DNA of 64,000 bases from Agrobacterium fabrum str. C58 (GCF_000092025.1 NC_003062.2:990001-1054000), one strand, 5' to 3'. Positions 25,063-34,964 are shown, numbered from the stretch's first letter. Notes: generated by a model not told the origin, from the letters alone. Numbers and translations are program-made.

Positions 25063-25094
25063 GGAAACCCCGGCAGAGATGCCGGGGTTTTTTC
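25063..25094 (+). terminator. Terminator of porin 2
   Basis: Stem CCCCGGCA/TGCCGGGG followed by TTTTTTC, matching the porin 1 terminator. Confidence 0.9.
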
Positions 25095-25141
25095 ATTTGG
25101 GGGCCCAGAGGCAATGCGACGTGTCGTCTGACTGTTGAAAC

Positions 25142-25165
25142 AAAAAAGCACGGGCTAGCCCGTGC
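25142..25165 (-). terminator. Terminator of slt
   Basis: 18-bp palindrome GCACGGGCTAGCCCGTGC at 25148-25165 with six A residues at 25142-25147, which read as a U-tract on the minus strand. It lies 32 bp after the transglycosylase stop codon. Confidence 0.85.
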
Positions 25166-25196
25166 CTGAATGCTCTGATGACGATGGAGCCGACTT

Positions 25197-27281
25197 TTAC
25201 CCCGCACGTCCATGGCGCAGGTCATCGACGATATCGGCCTGTTGCCCGAGCCTGGTCTTATAGACCTGATAATTCTCCATCACCCGCTGCACATAATTGC
25301 GCGTCTCGGGGAAGGGGATGCGCTCGATCCAGTCGACCACCTCGTCGATGGGCTTGCCGCGCGGGTCGCCATAACGGGAGATCCATTCCGGCACGCGCTT
25401 CGGCCCCGCATTATAGGCGACGAAGGTGAGGATGTAGGAACCGCCGAAGCTGTCGATCTGTTCACCGAGATAGTGGGCGCCGAGCGTGGCGTTGTAGCCG
25501 GCATCGCTGGTCAGCATCGCCTGCGTGTAGGGCAGGCCATGGCGCCCGGCCACGCCCTTGGCGGTTCCAGGCAGCAATTGCAGCAGGCCACGGGCATTGG
25601 CGGCGGAGACGGCGGCCGGGTTGAAGGCGCTTTCCTGCCGGGCGATGGCATAGGCGAGCGCCTTGCCGGAGCCGGCAATATTGGCGCTGGCCGGAATGAC
25701 GCCGAGCGGATAGGCGAGAGCTGCCGCATCGATGCCGCGGCTGAAAGCCGTCTTGCCGATCTGCAGTGAAACCTGATGATTGCCGTTGCCTTCCGCCCGC
25801 GCTGCCAGAATGGCTAGCTCGCCGGGGCTGTCGAGCTGTTCGGCAAGCGACCGGTAAAGACTGTCGGCACGCCAGCCGTAACCCGCTGCCTCCAGCCGGT
25901 CGATGGCGCGCACGGCCTCGCGGCCGGCAAAACGTTCCCGGTCGCCGTTGCTGGGGTTGGGGTAGCTGACGTTCAGGGTCTTCGTGCCGATTCGCGCGGC
26001 GGCCAGCTGGCCATAGAATGTGCCGGGATGGGCGGCTGCCTTGGCGAAGAAATCACGGGCATTGCCCGCCCCGCCGGCTTCCGCCGTCCGTCCAAGCCAA
26101 TAATAGGCGCGCGAGGCCGAAAGCGGCCGGTTCGAGGTCTGCAGCAGCGTATTGAAGTGGCGTGCCGCCGTTGTCGGATCACGCAGCGCCCTCAGCGCAT
26201 ACCAGCCGGCATGGAACTCCGCATCGGCAATATCGACGGACGAGGTGGCCGAATGATTGGCGACGATGCGATAGGCCTCGGCAAAATCGCCGAGATCGGC
26301 AACACCACGCGCGATGATGCGGCGCTCATTCCACCATTCGCCGGGATTGACGAGCTTGGCCGTTTCCTTCGGCGCCTGCCGCAGAAGGACGGCGGCTTCG
26401 GGATATTTCTGCTGGTTGCGCAGGTTCTCGATGCGCGCGAAGAGATAGGTCGGATCGTTGCGCCAGGAGGCGTCGACCTTGCCCAGCAACGCTGTGGCAT
26501 TGGCGGATCGCTGCAGCACCGCCGCCCAGGCATTATAAAGCGACTGCGCCTTGCCGAGATCGCCGAAACGCTTCGCCTGGCCGATGCGGCTGCGATACAT
26601 CAGATAATCCATGCGTGCCTTGTGATCGGCCGGCGTCAGATAGGCAGGGAATTCGGCAAGCACACGGTCTTCCATGTCCTTGTCCATGCCTTCGCTGACC
26701 CAGAGCTGGCGAATGAGACGTTGCGATTCGTCTGTCTTACCGGAGGAGGCGAGCGCCTTGCCAAGCACGACCGTGCCTTCTGCCGTTTCCGGCCGGCTGC
26801 TGCCGAAGGCTGAAAGCACCTGAGCGGCCGGCGGATCTTCCCGGTAAAGCGCCTTTTCGGAATTCGCCCGCAGGGTGGCGGCACCGGGCCAGCCGGCCAG
26901 TTCGCGCTGGGCGGTGGCGATCTCGGCTGATGGCACGTCCTTCTGGCCGGAGACAGCAATCGCCCAAGAGAGAATATGCCGGTCGAGGCTGCCGCTCGGC
27001 ATGGTGTTGCGCAGCGCGATTGCCCTGGCCGCATCGCGGCTGGAAAGCGCGTCGAGGCCGGCCTTCAACTGGCTGGTATCATCAGGACGGTTGAGGCGCG
27101 GTATGGCGCCGGTGATTTCGGGCGAGGCGGGCATGAAAGCGGGAACGGCTGGCGCGTTTGGCTTGACATAGGGTAGGGGGGCCGCACCTTCCGGCAGTGG
27201 TCCGGCCAGTGCGTTCCAAACGGTTGCGGCAAGCCCCGCCGCCATTAATCCCCAGACTGTCTTTTTCATGCCGCTCTTCAT
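25197..27281 (-). CDS. slt: Soluble lytic murein transglycosylase
   Basis: 694-residue periplasmic enzyme that cleaves peptidoglycan glycan strands with formation of 1,6-anhydromuramic acid. Signal or anchor MKKTVWGLMAAGLAATVWNA, a long alpha-helical U-shaped domain (about 60-510, TPR-like helices), then the lysozyme-like SLT domain (about 530-670) with the catalytic glutamate in IARQESAFNPAAVS, followed by ARGLLQLLPGTAKGVA and LTFVAYNAGPKRVPEW. Size and order match Slt70-type enzymes. ATGs at 27281 and 27269 are both possible. It is divergent from dapA; a CtrA-like site lies between them. Confidence 0.93.
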   Translation of the reverse strand: MKSGMKKTVWGLMAAGLAATVWNALAGPLPEGAAPLPYVKPNAPAVPAFMPASPEITGAIPRLNRPDDTSQLKAGLDALSSRDAARAIALRNTMPSGSLDRHILSWAIAVSGQKDVPSAEIATAQRELAGWPGAATLRANSEKALYREDPPAAQVLSAFGSSRPETAEGTVVLGKALASSGKTDESQRLIRQLWVSEGMDKDMEDRVLAEFPAYLTPADHKARMDYLMYRSRIGQAKRFGDLGKAQSLYNAWAAVLQRSANATALLGKVDASWRNDPTYLFARIENLRNQQKYPEAAVLLRQAPKETAKLVNPGEWWNERRIIARGVADLGDFAEAYRIVANHSATSSVDIADAEFHAGWYALRALRDPTTAARHFNTLLQTSNRPLSASRAYYWLGRTAEAGGAGNARDFFAKAAAHPGTFYGQLAAARIGTKTLNVSYPNPSNGDRERFAGREAVRAIDRLEAAGYGWRADSLYRSLAEQLDSPGELAILAARAEGNGNHQVSLQIGKTAFSRGIDAAALAYPLGVIPASANIAGSGKALAYAIARQESAFNPAAVSAANARGLLQLLPGTAKGVAGRHGLPYTQAMLTSDAGYNATLGAHYLGEQIDSFGGSYILTFVAYNAGPKRVPEWISRYGDPRGKPIDEVVDWIERIPFPETRNYVQRVMENYQVYKTRLGQQADIVDDLRHGRAG

Positions 27282-27628
27282 CGTGTACGGATTTGTCGAC
27301 TTTCTTGTAATATCGCTTCATTGCAGCGGGATTGCCGAGAAGGTTTTCAGTCCCGCACCGGAATCTTGGGATTTCAGGCTTAATGAAATCTTAATTTCCG
27401 CCCTGCAATTCGATCAACTTTTATTCACTGGCCCGCGAGCGACGTCGCTTTTTGGCGTCAGCTTTTTGCGCTCGCCGATCCCGGCCCGGAGACTGTCACA
27501 CTTCCGACAATTTCGGACAAAATACGCTGCCTTTGCGCTTGTCGGCGCCAAGGGCTGGCTCTAATGTGTGCCGGTTTTAACCATCGAATGCGGCCGAAGC
27601 ATGAACCGCTCGGCGCCAGGAGCTTTGC
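27282..27628. other. Divergent slt-dapA intergenic region
   Basis: 347 bp without a gene. It must contain the promoters of both slt (-) and dapA (+). The CtrA-like site at 27380-27395 is the only clear sequence pattern. Confidence 0.5.
27380..27395. promoter_or_regulatory. CtrA-like box between slt and dapA
   Basis: TTAA-TGAAATC-TTAAT, matching TTAA-N7-TTAA. It is 99 bp from the slt start and 234 bp from dapA, in a region where cell-cycle control of peptidoglycan genes would be sensible. Prediction only. Confidence 0.4.
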
Positions 27629-28513
27629 ATGTTCAAGGGATCAATTCCCGCCCTCATTACCCCGTTCACGGACAATGGTTCCGTGGACGAAAAGGCCTTT
27701 GCCGCCCATGTGGAATGGCAGATCGCCGAAGGCAGCAACGGCCTTGTGCCCGTGGGCACGACGGGGGAATCCCCGACGCTCTCTCACGATGAGCACAAAC
27801 GGGTCGTTGAGCTGTGCATCGAGGTTGCGGCGAAACGGGTTCCGGTCATTGCGGGTGCTGGCTCCAACAATACCGATGAAGCAATCGAGCTTGCGCTGCA
27901 CGCGCAGGAGGCCGGTGCGGATGCCCTGCTGGTCGTCACTCCCTATTACAACAAGCCGACGCAGAAGGGCCTGTTCGCGCATTTTTCCGCTGTCGCCGAA
28001 GCGGTGAAACTGCCGATCGTCATCTACAATATCCCGCCGCGCTCGGTGGTGGACATGTCGCCGGAAACCATGGGTGCGCTGGTCAAAGCGCATAAGAATA
28101 TCATCGGCGTCAAGGATGCGACCGGCAAACTCGATCGGGTTTCCGAACAGCGCATTTCCTGCGGCAAGGATTTTGTCCAGCTGTCGGGCGAGGATGGCAC
28201 GGCGCTCGGCTTTAACGCCCATGGCGGCGTCGGCTGCATTTCGGTCACCGCCAATGTCGCGCCGCGCCTTTGTTCCGAGTTTCAGGCGGCAATGCTTGCC
28301 GGTGATTACGCCAAGGCGCTTGAGTATCAGGACCGCCTGATGCCGCTGCACAGGGCGATCTTCATGGAGCCCGGCGTCTGCGGCACCAAATATGCGCTGT
28401 CGAAGACACGCGGCGGCAATCGCCGGGTCCGTTCGCCCTTGATGAGCACGCTGGAACCGGCAACGGAAGCGGCGATCGATGCGGCGCTGAAGCATGCCGG
28501 CCTGATGAACTGA
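27629..28513 (+). CDS. dapA: 4-hydroxy-tetrahydrodipicolinate synthase
   Basis: 294-residue TIM-barrel aldolase that condenses pyruvate with aspartate semialdehyde, the first step of the diaminopimelate/lysine branch. Catalytic residues fit the E. coli numbering: T44/T45 in [11 protein letters not shown]133 in VIYNIPPRS with R138, and the Schiff-base lysine K162 in [11 protein letters not shown]. Also [24 protein letters not shown]. Length is normal. The ATG follows AGGAGC. dapA and smpB are adjacent, an arrangement common in alphaproteobacteria, with a terminator-like hairpin between. Confidence 0.97.
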   Translation: MFKGSIPALITPFTDNGSVDEKAFAAHVEWQIAEGSNGLVPVGTTGESPTLSHDEHKRVVELCIEVAAKRVPVIAGAGSNNTDEAIELALHAQEAGADALLVVTPYYNKPTQKGLFAHFSAVAEAVKLPIVIYNIPPRSVVDMSPETMGALVKAHKNIIGVKDATGKLDRVSEQRISCGKDFVQLSGEDGTALGFNAHGGVGCISVTANVAPRLCSEFQAAMLAGDYAKALEYQDRLMPLHRAIFMEPGVCGTKYALSKTRGGNRRVRSPLMSTLEPATEAAIDAALKHAGLMN

Positions 28514-28532
28514 GATACGCCTGAAAAGCTTG

Positions 28533-28583
28533 AAAGGCGCGCCATGGACCGCTTCATAACAGAAGCCCTCCCGCGCGCCTTTT
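28533..28583 (+). terminator. Terminator-like hairpin after dapA
   Basis: 10-bp stem AAAGGCGCGC (28533-28542) and GCGCGCCTTT (28573-28582) with a 30-nt loop, followed by TCTTTTT. The loop is large, so efficiency is uncertain. Confidence 0.6.
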
Positions 28584-28676
28584 CTTTTTGCGGCGACAAC
28601 ATTAAATAGATGTTCGAAAACCGCTTTCGGCGGCAAGGCCGAAGGTGCAATAAGAAAAACAAGGGATTGAAATATC

Positions 28677-29159
28677 ATGGCCCCCAAAGGCAGCCAGCGC
28701 GTGGTGAACAAGATCGTTGCGGAAAACCGCAAGGCTCGTTTCAACTATGAAATCATCGATACCTATGAGGCGGGGCTGGTGCTGACCGGCACCGAGGTCA
28801 AGTCGCTGCGCGAAGGCAAGGCGAATATCGCCGAATCCTATGCCTCGGACGAGGGCGATGAAATCTGGCTGATCAATTCCCACCTGCCGGAATATCTGCA
28901 GGCCAACCGCTTCAACCACGAGCCGCGCCGCCGCCGCAAGCTGCTGTTGAACAAGCGAGAGATCAACCGCCTGCGCGCCGGCATCAACCGCGACGGCATG
29001 ACGCTGGTGCCGCTGAAGGTCTACTTCAACGAGAAGGGTCGTGCGAAGCTGGAATTGGCGCTCGCCAAGGGCAAAAAGCTGCATGACAAGCGCGAGACCG
29101 AGAAGGAACGCGACTGGAACCGACAGAAGTCGCGGCTGTTGAAGGGTAATTCGCAGTAG
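28677..29159 (+). CDS. smpB: SsrA-binding protein SmpB
   Basis: 160-residue tmRNA-binding protein needed for trans-translation rescue of stalled ribosomes. The OB-fold core is clear: [58 protein letters not shown] and [25 protein letters not shown], with the basic C-terminal tail [20 protein letters not shown] that enters the decoding centre. The ATG at 28677 has AAGGGA upstream. Full length. The tmRNA gene itself is not in the window. Confidence 0.97.
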   Translation: MAPKGSQRVVNKIVAENRKARFNYEIIDTYEAGLVLTGTEVKSLREGKANIAESYASDEGDEIWLINSHLPEYLQANRFNHEPRRRRKLLLNKREINRLRAGINRDGMTLVPLKVYFNEKGRAKLELALAKGKKLHDKRETEKERDWNRQKSRLLKGNSQ

Positions 29160-29463
29160 TTTCTGCCGGGTAGGGGTACTGCGGTTTTTCCCTGCATAGT
29201 CCCTTCGGCCCAAGGAGTTGGGCTTGAACTGGACATCAAAAAATGCGGCGTTTTTTGATTTGGACTGCCAGCGCGCCACTCACGCATACGTCATCCTCGG
29301 GCTTGTCCCGAGGATCTGCAACGCCTTGATTTTGTTGACCTGGTTAGATCCTCGGGACAAGCCCGAGGATGACGTTGAGTGGATACGTCGACGTTCAAAA
29401 AATTAAACCGGGCAGCAGTGGTTCAAGGCCGCAATGACGAGGGAAATGCGCCTCTGTTGTCTT
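29160..29463. other. Convergent intergenic region holding repeat A2
   Basis: 304 bp between the convergent smpB and chemoreceptor genes. Apart from the family A repeat at 29289-29374 nothing gene-like was seen. Confidence 0.5.
29289..29374. repeat. Palindromic intergenic repeat, family A copy 2
   Basis: 86-bp element with perfect 29-bp inverted termini (29289-29317 and 29346-29374). Each arm also folds locally as CCTCGGG-CTTGT-CCCGAGG. It is homologous to the copy at 1312-1398. It sits between convergent genes. Confidence 0.9.
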
Positions 29464-30963
29464 TCAAGCAGCCCGATAGGTCCGCTCCACATGCGCCCGC
29501 GTTGCCGAAACGCTGAACCGGCTCACAAGCGCCGCCAGATTGGCGCTGACATCGCTCAGATTATGCGTGGCCGCATTGGTTTCTTCCACCATCGCCGCGT
29601 TCTTCTGGGTCAGATTGTCCATGCTGTTGATCGCCGCACTGATTTCCTGAATGCCGACCGACTGTTCCTGCGCCGCTTTGGTTAGCGAGGTAATGTGATC
29701 CTTGATGTGATCGACCTTGTTACCGATCGTATTCAAGGATTCGCCCGTCTTGTTGACCAGCGAAACGCCCTGCGTCACATCCTCGGAAGACTTGGCAATC
29801 AGCGTCTTGATTTCCTTGGCGGCGTTGGCGGAGCGCTGCGCGAGCTCGCGCACTTCCTGGGCGACGACGGCGAAACCCTTGCCGGCCTCACCGGCGCGTG
29901 CGGCTTCCACGCCGGCATTCAGCGCCAGAAGATTGGTCTGGAATGAAATCTCGTCGATGACGGAAATGATCTGGGTGATCTTCTGCGACGATTCCTCGAT
30001 CGCGCCCATCGCCTTCACCGCATCCGTCACCACATCGCGCGAGCGCGCCGCCTCCACGGCCGAGCTTTCGACGATGGCCTTGGCCTCTTCGGAACGCTGC
30101 GCCGAGAGTTTGGAAATGGTGGTGATTTCCTCGACGGCGGCGGCGGTTTCCTCCAGCGCGGCGGCCTGCTGCTCCGTGCGGCGGGCCATGTCGTCGGTCG
30201 CGGCGGTCAGCTCACGCGTGTTGCCGGAAATCTTGTTGGCCTCTTCGACGATCTGCGCAAAGGCGCCGGAGAGATTGCCGACCGCGGCATTGAAATTGGC
30301 GATCAGCCCTTCGAATTGCGGCGCGGTCTTTTCGGCGATGCTGGAGGTGAGATCGCCATTGGCCAGCCGGTCGAGAGCGTTGTTGAGCAGCTCGAGAACG
30401 TGATCCTGCTCCTTCTTCATCTGCGCCTGCTCGGCCTCCACCTTTTGCCGTTCGGTGGCGAGCACGTCGAGATAGACGGAGATCGAATAATCCATGTCGA
30501 GAAGGGCGGCCTTGATGGTGGCGGAGAGGGCGTCCTTCACCTTCTTCGCCTTCTTTTCCATGAAAAGGCCTTTCAATTCGGACTCGATCACCGCCTTGAC
30601 GATGCCGTCGAGCATCAGGGCATAACCGCCGATGTACCATCTCGGCTCCAGCCCCAGCCTTGCATGGGTGCGGCCGATGGCGGTCACCGCATTGGTGTAA
30701 TCCTCGTTGAACGTGCCGGAGGCGATCCTGGACCAATGTTTGAGCTGCATGCTCTTGGCGTGGTGGATATGGGCCTCGCTGGAGAAAAACTTCGCGGTCT
30801 CTGGCACCGCGCGAACCTTTGTATAAAAACGATCGAGAGACGCATCGAGTGAACCGGTGATCACACCCTTCATATCTGAAAGATTTTGCCGCTCACCGTG
30901 GCCAAGCCCCAGAAAATTCAGTCGTTCATCAAGTTGTCGGTCGGTTTTTGCTTGGCCGTGCAT
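29464..30963 (-). CDS. Soluble globin-coupled methyl-accepting chemotaxis protein
   Basis: 499-residue cytoplasmic aerotaxis-type receptor with no membrane segment. N-terminal globin-coupled sensor domain (about 15-180) with the HemAT-like motif [19 protein letters not shown], where H100 is the probable haem-iron ligand; a linker with a HAMP-like piece [13 protein letters not shown]; then a methyl-accepting signalling domain with the tip [34 protein letters not shown] that binds CheA/CheW. Methylation-helix glutamines and glutamates are present. It senses O2 or another gaseous ligand by family analogy. No CheR-binding pentapeptide is visible at the C-terminus. No che genes are adjacent. Confidence 0.94.
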   Translation of the reverse strand: MHGQAKTDRQLDERLNFLGLGHGERQNLSDMKGVITGSLDASLDRFYTKVRAVPETAKFFSSEAHIHHAKSMQLKHWSRIASGTFNEDYTNAVTAIGRTHARLGLEPRWYIGGYALMLDGIVKAVIESELKGLFMEKKAKKVKDALSATIKAALLDMDYSISVYLDVLATERQKVEAEQAQMKKEQDHVLELLNNALDRLANGDLTSSIAEKTAPQFEGLIANFNAAVGNLSGAFAQIVEEANKISGNTRELTAATDDMARRTEQQAAALEETAAAVEEITTISKLSAQRSEEAKAIVESSAVEAARSRDVVTDAVKAMGAIEESSQKITQIISVIDEISFQTNLLALNAGVEAARAGEAGKGFAVVAQEVRELAQRSANAAKEIKTLIAKSSEDVTQGVSLVNKTGESLNTIGNKVDHIKDHITSLTKAAQEQSVGIQEISAAINSMDNLTQKNAAMVEETNAATHNLSDVSANLAALVSRFSVSATRAHVERTYRAA

Positions 30964-31118
30964 GTCTAGTCATCCTGCTCTGACACCCCAATTCATGTCG
31001 CTGGTGTCTTTGCGTGATTTAGACACGTCTAAAATTAACCAAGATATAATTTCGACTGGCCGGATTTGATGTTTGTTAAGTTTAAATGCAAATTTTACTC
31101 CGGCCGTCGGCACAAACA

Positions 31119-31150
31119 AAAACGCGCCCGTTTTTCAACGGACGCGTTTT
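31119..31150 (-). terminator. Bidirectional terminator after the NYN gene
   Basis: Stem AAAACGCG/CGCGTTTT plus CCGTT/AACGG with one C-A mismatch and a TTTC loop. The upstream A-rich flank gives a T-tract on the minus strand. It sits 27 bp after the NYN stop. Confidence 0.85.
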
Positions 31151-31176
31151 AAAAGTCAGCGGTGCCTGAACCGGTA

Positions 31177-31746
31177 TCAGACCGTCTCCGGACCTTCAGC
31201 GTGACGCACAGGGCGCTCGCTCGGATCGCGCCCGATTTCGGCCTTCAGTGTCATCAGATCGATGAAGTGGTCAGCCTGGCGGCGCAGGTCGTCGGCGATC
31301 ATGGCGGGCTGTGTGGCCATGGTTGAAACAACGGAGACCTTGCGGCCCTTGCGCTGCAGCGCGTCCACCAGCGTGGTGAAATCGCCGTCGCCCGAGAACA
31401 GAACCAGGTGATCGACCGTCTCGGACTGTTCCATGGCATCGACTGCGAGTTCGATATCCATGTTGCCCTTGATCTTGCGGCGGCCGAGCGCGTCGGTGAA
31501 TTCCTTCGCCGGCTTCGTCACGACCTTGTAGCCGTTATAGTCCAGCCAGTCGATCAGCGGACGGATCGAGGAATATTCCTGATCCTCGATAAGCGCGGTG
31601 TAATAATAGGCGCGCAGCAGATAGCCACGCTTCTGAAACGCCTTCAGAAGCTTGCGATAGTCGATATCGAACCCCAGGCTTTTCGATGCTGCATAAAGAT
31701 TGGCTCCGTCTATGAAGAGCGCAATTTTCTCCCGTGGATCGAACAT
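31177..31746 (-). CDS. NYN-domain (LabA/DUF88) putative ribonuclease
   Basis: 189-residue PIN-like NYN-domain protein. Conserved acidic clusters are present: IALFIDGANLYAA (D13), KGNMDIELAVDAM, and HLVLFSGDGDFTTLVDALQRKGRKVSVVS, the arrangement of Asp residues that binds Mg2+ in the nuclease centre. It probably acts on RNA, though LabA relatives have regulatory roles; substrates are unknown. The C-terminal extension is charged. The ATG at 31746 has AAAGGAATGGGA before it. It is divergent from rpoZ over 392 bp. Confidence 0.9.
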   Translation of the reverse strand: MFDPREKIALFIDGANLYAASKSLGFDIDYRKLLKAFQKRGYLLRAYYYTALIEDQEYSSIRPLIDWLDYNGYKVVTKPAKEFTDALGRRKIKGNMDIELAVDAMEQSETVDHLVLFSGDGDFTTLVDALQRKGRKVSVVSTMATQPAMIADDLRRQADHFIDLMTLKAEIGRDPSERPVRHAEGPETV

Positions 31747-32138
31747 TCCATCCCATTCCTTTTTTTGGAAAGGCCATTATCTGGCTTTTATTTCCGGTCG
31801 CAAATGCAAAAAATCATGTGGTATCAACGAATTTTACGGTGCGCCGTTGCGTTTTAAGTAAGGTAACTTCACCCGTATTCCAAGACAATTCTTCTAGACA
31901 TTTTGTTCATCAGACGCCAAACAAGGGCAATAAGGTGCCAAAAGACGCCAAAGACAGGAAAAACTTGAATTCCGCGGCCAATGGCTGTATCGGAAGCTGG
32001 AAGGCTTCGTCGCGAGGAATCCCAAGCGTTTTTCGCAAGGCACGAAGCGCAGATTCAATAGGTTAGAGCATCCCTTGTGCATCCCAAAGAAAGCACGGCG
32101 CTCTGATCCACGACATTACGACTCGCAAAGGACAGGCA
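31747..32138. other. Divergent NYN-rpoZ intergenic region
   Basis: 392 bp with no convincing gene. It should contain the promoters of the NYN gene and of rpoZ. No repeat, RNA gene or operator was recognised. Confidence 0.4.
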
Positions 32139-32528
32139 ATGGCCCGCGTCACAGTTGAAGATTGCATTGATAAAGTAGACAACCGTTTCGAGCTGGTGCT
32201 TCTCGCGAGCCACCGTGCGCGCCAGATTTCTCAAGGGTCCTCCATCACGGTTGACCGCGACAACGACAAGAACCCTGTCGTGGCGCTGCGCGAAATCGCC
32301 GACGAGACCCTGTCTCCCGACGACCTGAAGGAAGACCTCATCCATTCGCTGCAGAAGCATGTGGAAGTGGACGAGCCCGAGCCCGATCCGGTCACGCTCG
32401 CCGCCTCCGCTGCCGATGGCGAAGACGATGATCAGCCGGAAACCGTTACTTTCGACCAGATGTCGGAAGAAGAACTGCTGGCCGGTATCGAAGGCCTTGT
32501 GCCGCCGGAAAAAAATGACGACTATTGA
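32139..32528 (+). CDS. rpoZ: RNA polymerase omega subunit
   Basis: 129-residue omega subunit, which aids assembly of the beta' subunit and forms part of a ppGpp site in many proteobacteria. Opening [20 protein letters not shown], then [15 protein letters not shown] and [18 protein letters not shown] are the conserved core; the rest is an acidic tail ([20 protein letters not shown]) longer than in E. coli but usual in rhizobia. The ATG at 32139 has ACAGGC before it. It precedes rsh by 132 bp, the same neighbourhood as rpoZ-spoT in other proteobacteria. Confidence 0.97.
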   Translation: MARVTVEDCIDKVDNRFELVLLASHRARQISQGSSITVDRDNDKNPVVALREIADETLSPDDLKEDLIHSLQKHVEVDEPEPDPVTLAASAADGEDDDQPETVTFDQMSEEELLAGIEGLVPPEKNDDY

Positions 32529-32660
32529 TCCGGTTTTATGATGCCTTTGGCAGGCGGTGGTTACCGTCTGTCAATAGTTGCCGTCATAATCTGATCCCTA
32601 TTGATGCAGCATTGTGCGCCGACCCCAAGGTTGGCGCGCTTTCTTTTTGTGGAATATCGC

Positions 32661-34895
32661 ATGATGCGGCAATACGAACTCGTCGAGCGGGTTCAAAAAT
32701 ATAAACCGGATGCGAATGAGGCCCTGCTGAACAAGGCCTATGTTTACGCGATGCAGAAACATGGCCAGCAGAAGCGGGCCAATGGCGACCCCTATATCTC
32801 GCATCCGCTTGAAGTTGCCGCGATCCTCACCGAAATGCATCTCGACGAATCGACCATCGCGGTGGCGTTGCTGCACGATACGATCGAGGACACCACCGCC
32901 ACCCGCGCTGAAATCGATGAACTCTTCGGCGAAGACATCGGCCGGCTGGTGGAGGGGCTCACCAAGCTCAAGAAGCTCGATCTCGTCACCCGCAAGGCGA
33001 AGCAGGCGGAAAACCTGCGCAAGCTGCTGCTCGCCATTTCTGACGACGTGCGCGTTCTTCTGGTCAAGCTCGCCGACCGCCTGCACAATATGCGTACCAT
33101 GGAATATATGCCGGCCGACAAGCGCAGCCGCATTTCCGAGGAGACGATGGAAATCTATGCGCCGCTCGCCGGCCGCATGGGTATGCAGGATATGCGCGAC
33201 GAGCTGGAGGACCTGTCCTTCCGTTATCTCAATCCGGAAGCCTATGAGACGGTGACCAACCGCCTGCTGGAACTGGAAACGCGCAATGAAGGCCTCATCA
33301 AGAAGATCGAGGATGAGCTGCGCGAACTTCTGGTGGCCAACGGGTTGCTCGGCACCCACGTCAAGGGACGTCAGAAAAAGCCCTATTCGGTGTTCCGCAA
33401 GATGCAGTCGAAGTCGCTCTCCTTCGAACAGCTTTCCGATGTTTACGGTTTCCGAATTCTGGTGGACGATATTCCCGGCTGCTACCGGGCGCTGGGCATC
33501 GTGCACACCCGCTGGCGCGTGGTACCGGGCCGCTTCAAGGACTATATCTCCACCCCGAAGCAGAACGATTATCGCTCCATCCACACCACCATCGTCGGCC
33601 CGTCGCGCCAGCGTATCGAGCTCCAGATCCGCACCAAGCGCATGCATGAGATCGCCGAATTCGGCATCGCCGCCCATGCGCTCTACAAGGATGGTGAAAA
33701 CGGGGAGGGCGATCTGCTTTCGAAAGAAAGCAATGCCTATTCCTGGCTGCGCCACACCATCGAATCGCTGGCCGAAGGCGACAGCCCGGAAGAGTTCCTG
33801 GAGCATACCAAGCTCGAACTGTTCCAGGACCAGGTGTTCTGCTTCACGCCCAAGGGCAAGCTGATTGCCCTGCCGCGGGGCGCGACCCCCATCGATTTCG
33901 CCTATGCGGTGCACACCAATATCGGTGACACCACCGTCGGCGCGAAGATCAACGGGCGGATCATGCCGCTCGTGACCCGGCTCAACAATGGCGACGAGGT
34001 GGAGATCATCCGATCCGGCGTGCAGGTGCCGCCCGCGGCCTGGGAAGAGGTTGTGGTGACGGGCAAGGCCCGCTCGGCCATTCGCCGCGCCACCCGCATG
34101 GCCATCCGCAAGCAATATTCCGGCCTCGGTTACCGTATTCTCGAGCGAACCTTCGAACGCGCCGGCAAGGCATTCTCGCGTGAAGCTTTGAAACCCGTGT
34201 TGCATCGCCTGGCGCAGAAGGATGTGGAAGATGCCATCGCCGCCGTCGGTCGCGGTGAGGTCTCGTCGCTCGATGTGCTGCGTGCGGTGTTCCCGGATTA
34301 TCAGGACGAGCGCGTGACAGTGAAGATGACCGGCGACGACGGCTGGTTCAACATGCGCAGCGCTTCCGGCATGGTCTTCAAGATTCCCGGTAAGTCGCGC
34401 TCCGTTCTGGAGGACGATGGCGCCGCCGAGATGCTGGACGGACCCGACCCGCTGCCCATCCGTGGCCTCTCCGGCAATGTCGACGTGCATTTCAGTGCCG
34501 CCGGCGCCGTTCCCGGTGACCGCATTGTCGGCATCATGGAAAAAGGCAAGGGTATCACCATCTATCCCATTCAGGCGCCGGCGCTGCAACGCTTCGACGA
34601 CGAACCGGAACGCTGGATCGATGTGCGCTGGGATCTGGACGAGGCGAACAAGTCGCGCTTCATGGCGCGGGTGATGATCAATGCGCTGAACGAGCCGGGG
34701 ACGCTTGCCTCGGTGGCGCAATCGATCGCGACGCTAGATGTCAACATCCGCGGGCTCAACATGGTCCGCATCGGCACTGACTTCTCAGAGCTGGCGCTGG
34801 ATGTCGAAGTATGGGATTTGCGGCAACTGAACCAGTTGCTGTCGCAGCTCAAGGATCTCGATTGCGTGTCGACTGTCGCGCGTGCCTTCGATTGA
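32661..34895 (+). CDS. rsh: Bifunctional (p)ppGpp synthetase/hydrolase (RelA/SpoT homologue)
   Basis: 744-residue stringent-response enzyme. Domain order: HD hydrolase (about 20-190; HPLEVAAILTEMHLD, LLHDTIEDT), synthetase (about 240-370; YGFRILVDDIPGCYRALGIVH, DYISTPKQNDYRSIHTT, EIAEFGIAAHALYK), TGS (about 395-460; VFCFTPKGKLIALPRGATPI), conserved helical region, and C-terminal ACT (about 665-740; RVMINALNEPGTLASVAQSI). Both catalytic halves look intact, so it should make and degrade (p)ppGpp, as in the single Rsh of rhizobia. The ATG at 32661 (MMRQYELVERVQ) is preferred to a longer frame from 32601. Confidence 0.96.
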   Translation: MMRQYELVERVQKYKPDANEALLNKAYVYAMQKHGQQKRANGDPYISHPLEVAAILTEMHLDESTIAVALLHDTIEDTTATRAEIDELFGEDIGRLVEGLTKLKKLDLVTRKAKQAENLRKLLLAISDDVRVLLVKLADRLHNMRTMEYMPADKRSRISEETMEIYAPLAGRMGMQDMRDELEDLSFRYLNPEAYETVTNRLLELETRNEGLIKKIEDELRELLVANGLLGTHVKGRQKKPYSVFRKMQSKSLSFEQLSDVYGFRILVDDIPGCYRALGIVHTRWRVVPGRFKDYISTPKQNDYRSIHTTIVGPSRQRIELQIRTKRMHEIAEFGIAAHALYKDGENGEGDLLSKESNAYSWLRHTIESLAEGDSPEEFLEHTKLELFQDQVFCFTPKGKLIALPRGATPIDFAYAVHTNIGDTTVGAKINGRIMPLVTRLNNGDEVEIIRSGVQVPPAAWEEVVVTGKARSAIRRATRMAIRKQYSGLGYRILERTFERAGKAFSREALKPVLHRLAQKDVEDAIAAVGRGEVSSLDVLRAVFPDYQDERVTVKMTGDDGWFNMRSASGMVFKIPGKSRSVLEDDGAAEMLDGPDPLPIRGLSGNVDVHFSAAGAVPGDRIVGIMEKGKGITIYPIQAPALQRFDDEPERWIDVRWDLDEANKSRFMARVMINALNEPGTLASVAQSIATLDVNIRGLNMVRIGTDFSELALDVEVWDLRQLNQLLSQLKDLDCVSTVARAFD

Positions 34896-34921
34896 GGCAT
34901 TTTTGATCTTCTGCAAATACC

Positions 34922-34964
34922 AAAAGGCCGTTGTTATGCGTCGAGTGCATGGCAGCGGCCTTTT
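34922..34964 (+). terminator. Long hairpin terminator after rsh
   Basis: Stem AAAAGGCCG/CGGCCTTTT continued by TTGTTATGC/GCATGGCAG with three G-T wobbles and a 7-nt loop, ending in TTTT. It starts 27 bp after the rsh stop. Confidence 0.88.

Noticed and set aside
1312..29374. CRISPR array from repeated CTCGGG palindromes
   Set aside because: The copies are isolated single elements 28 kb apart, not regularly spaced, and no cas genes are present.
32598..34721. 707-codon open frame antisense to rsh
   Set aside because: Lies entirely opposite a full, well-conserved RelA/SpoT gene; its protein has no recognisable domain and reflects GC-rich antisense reading.
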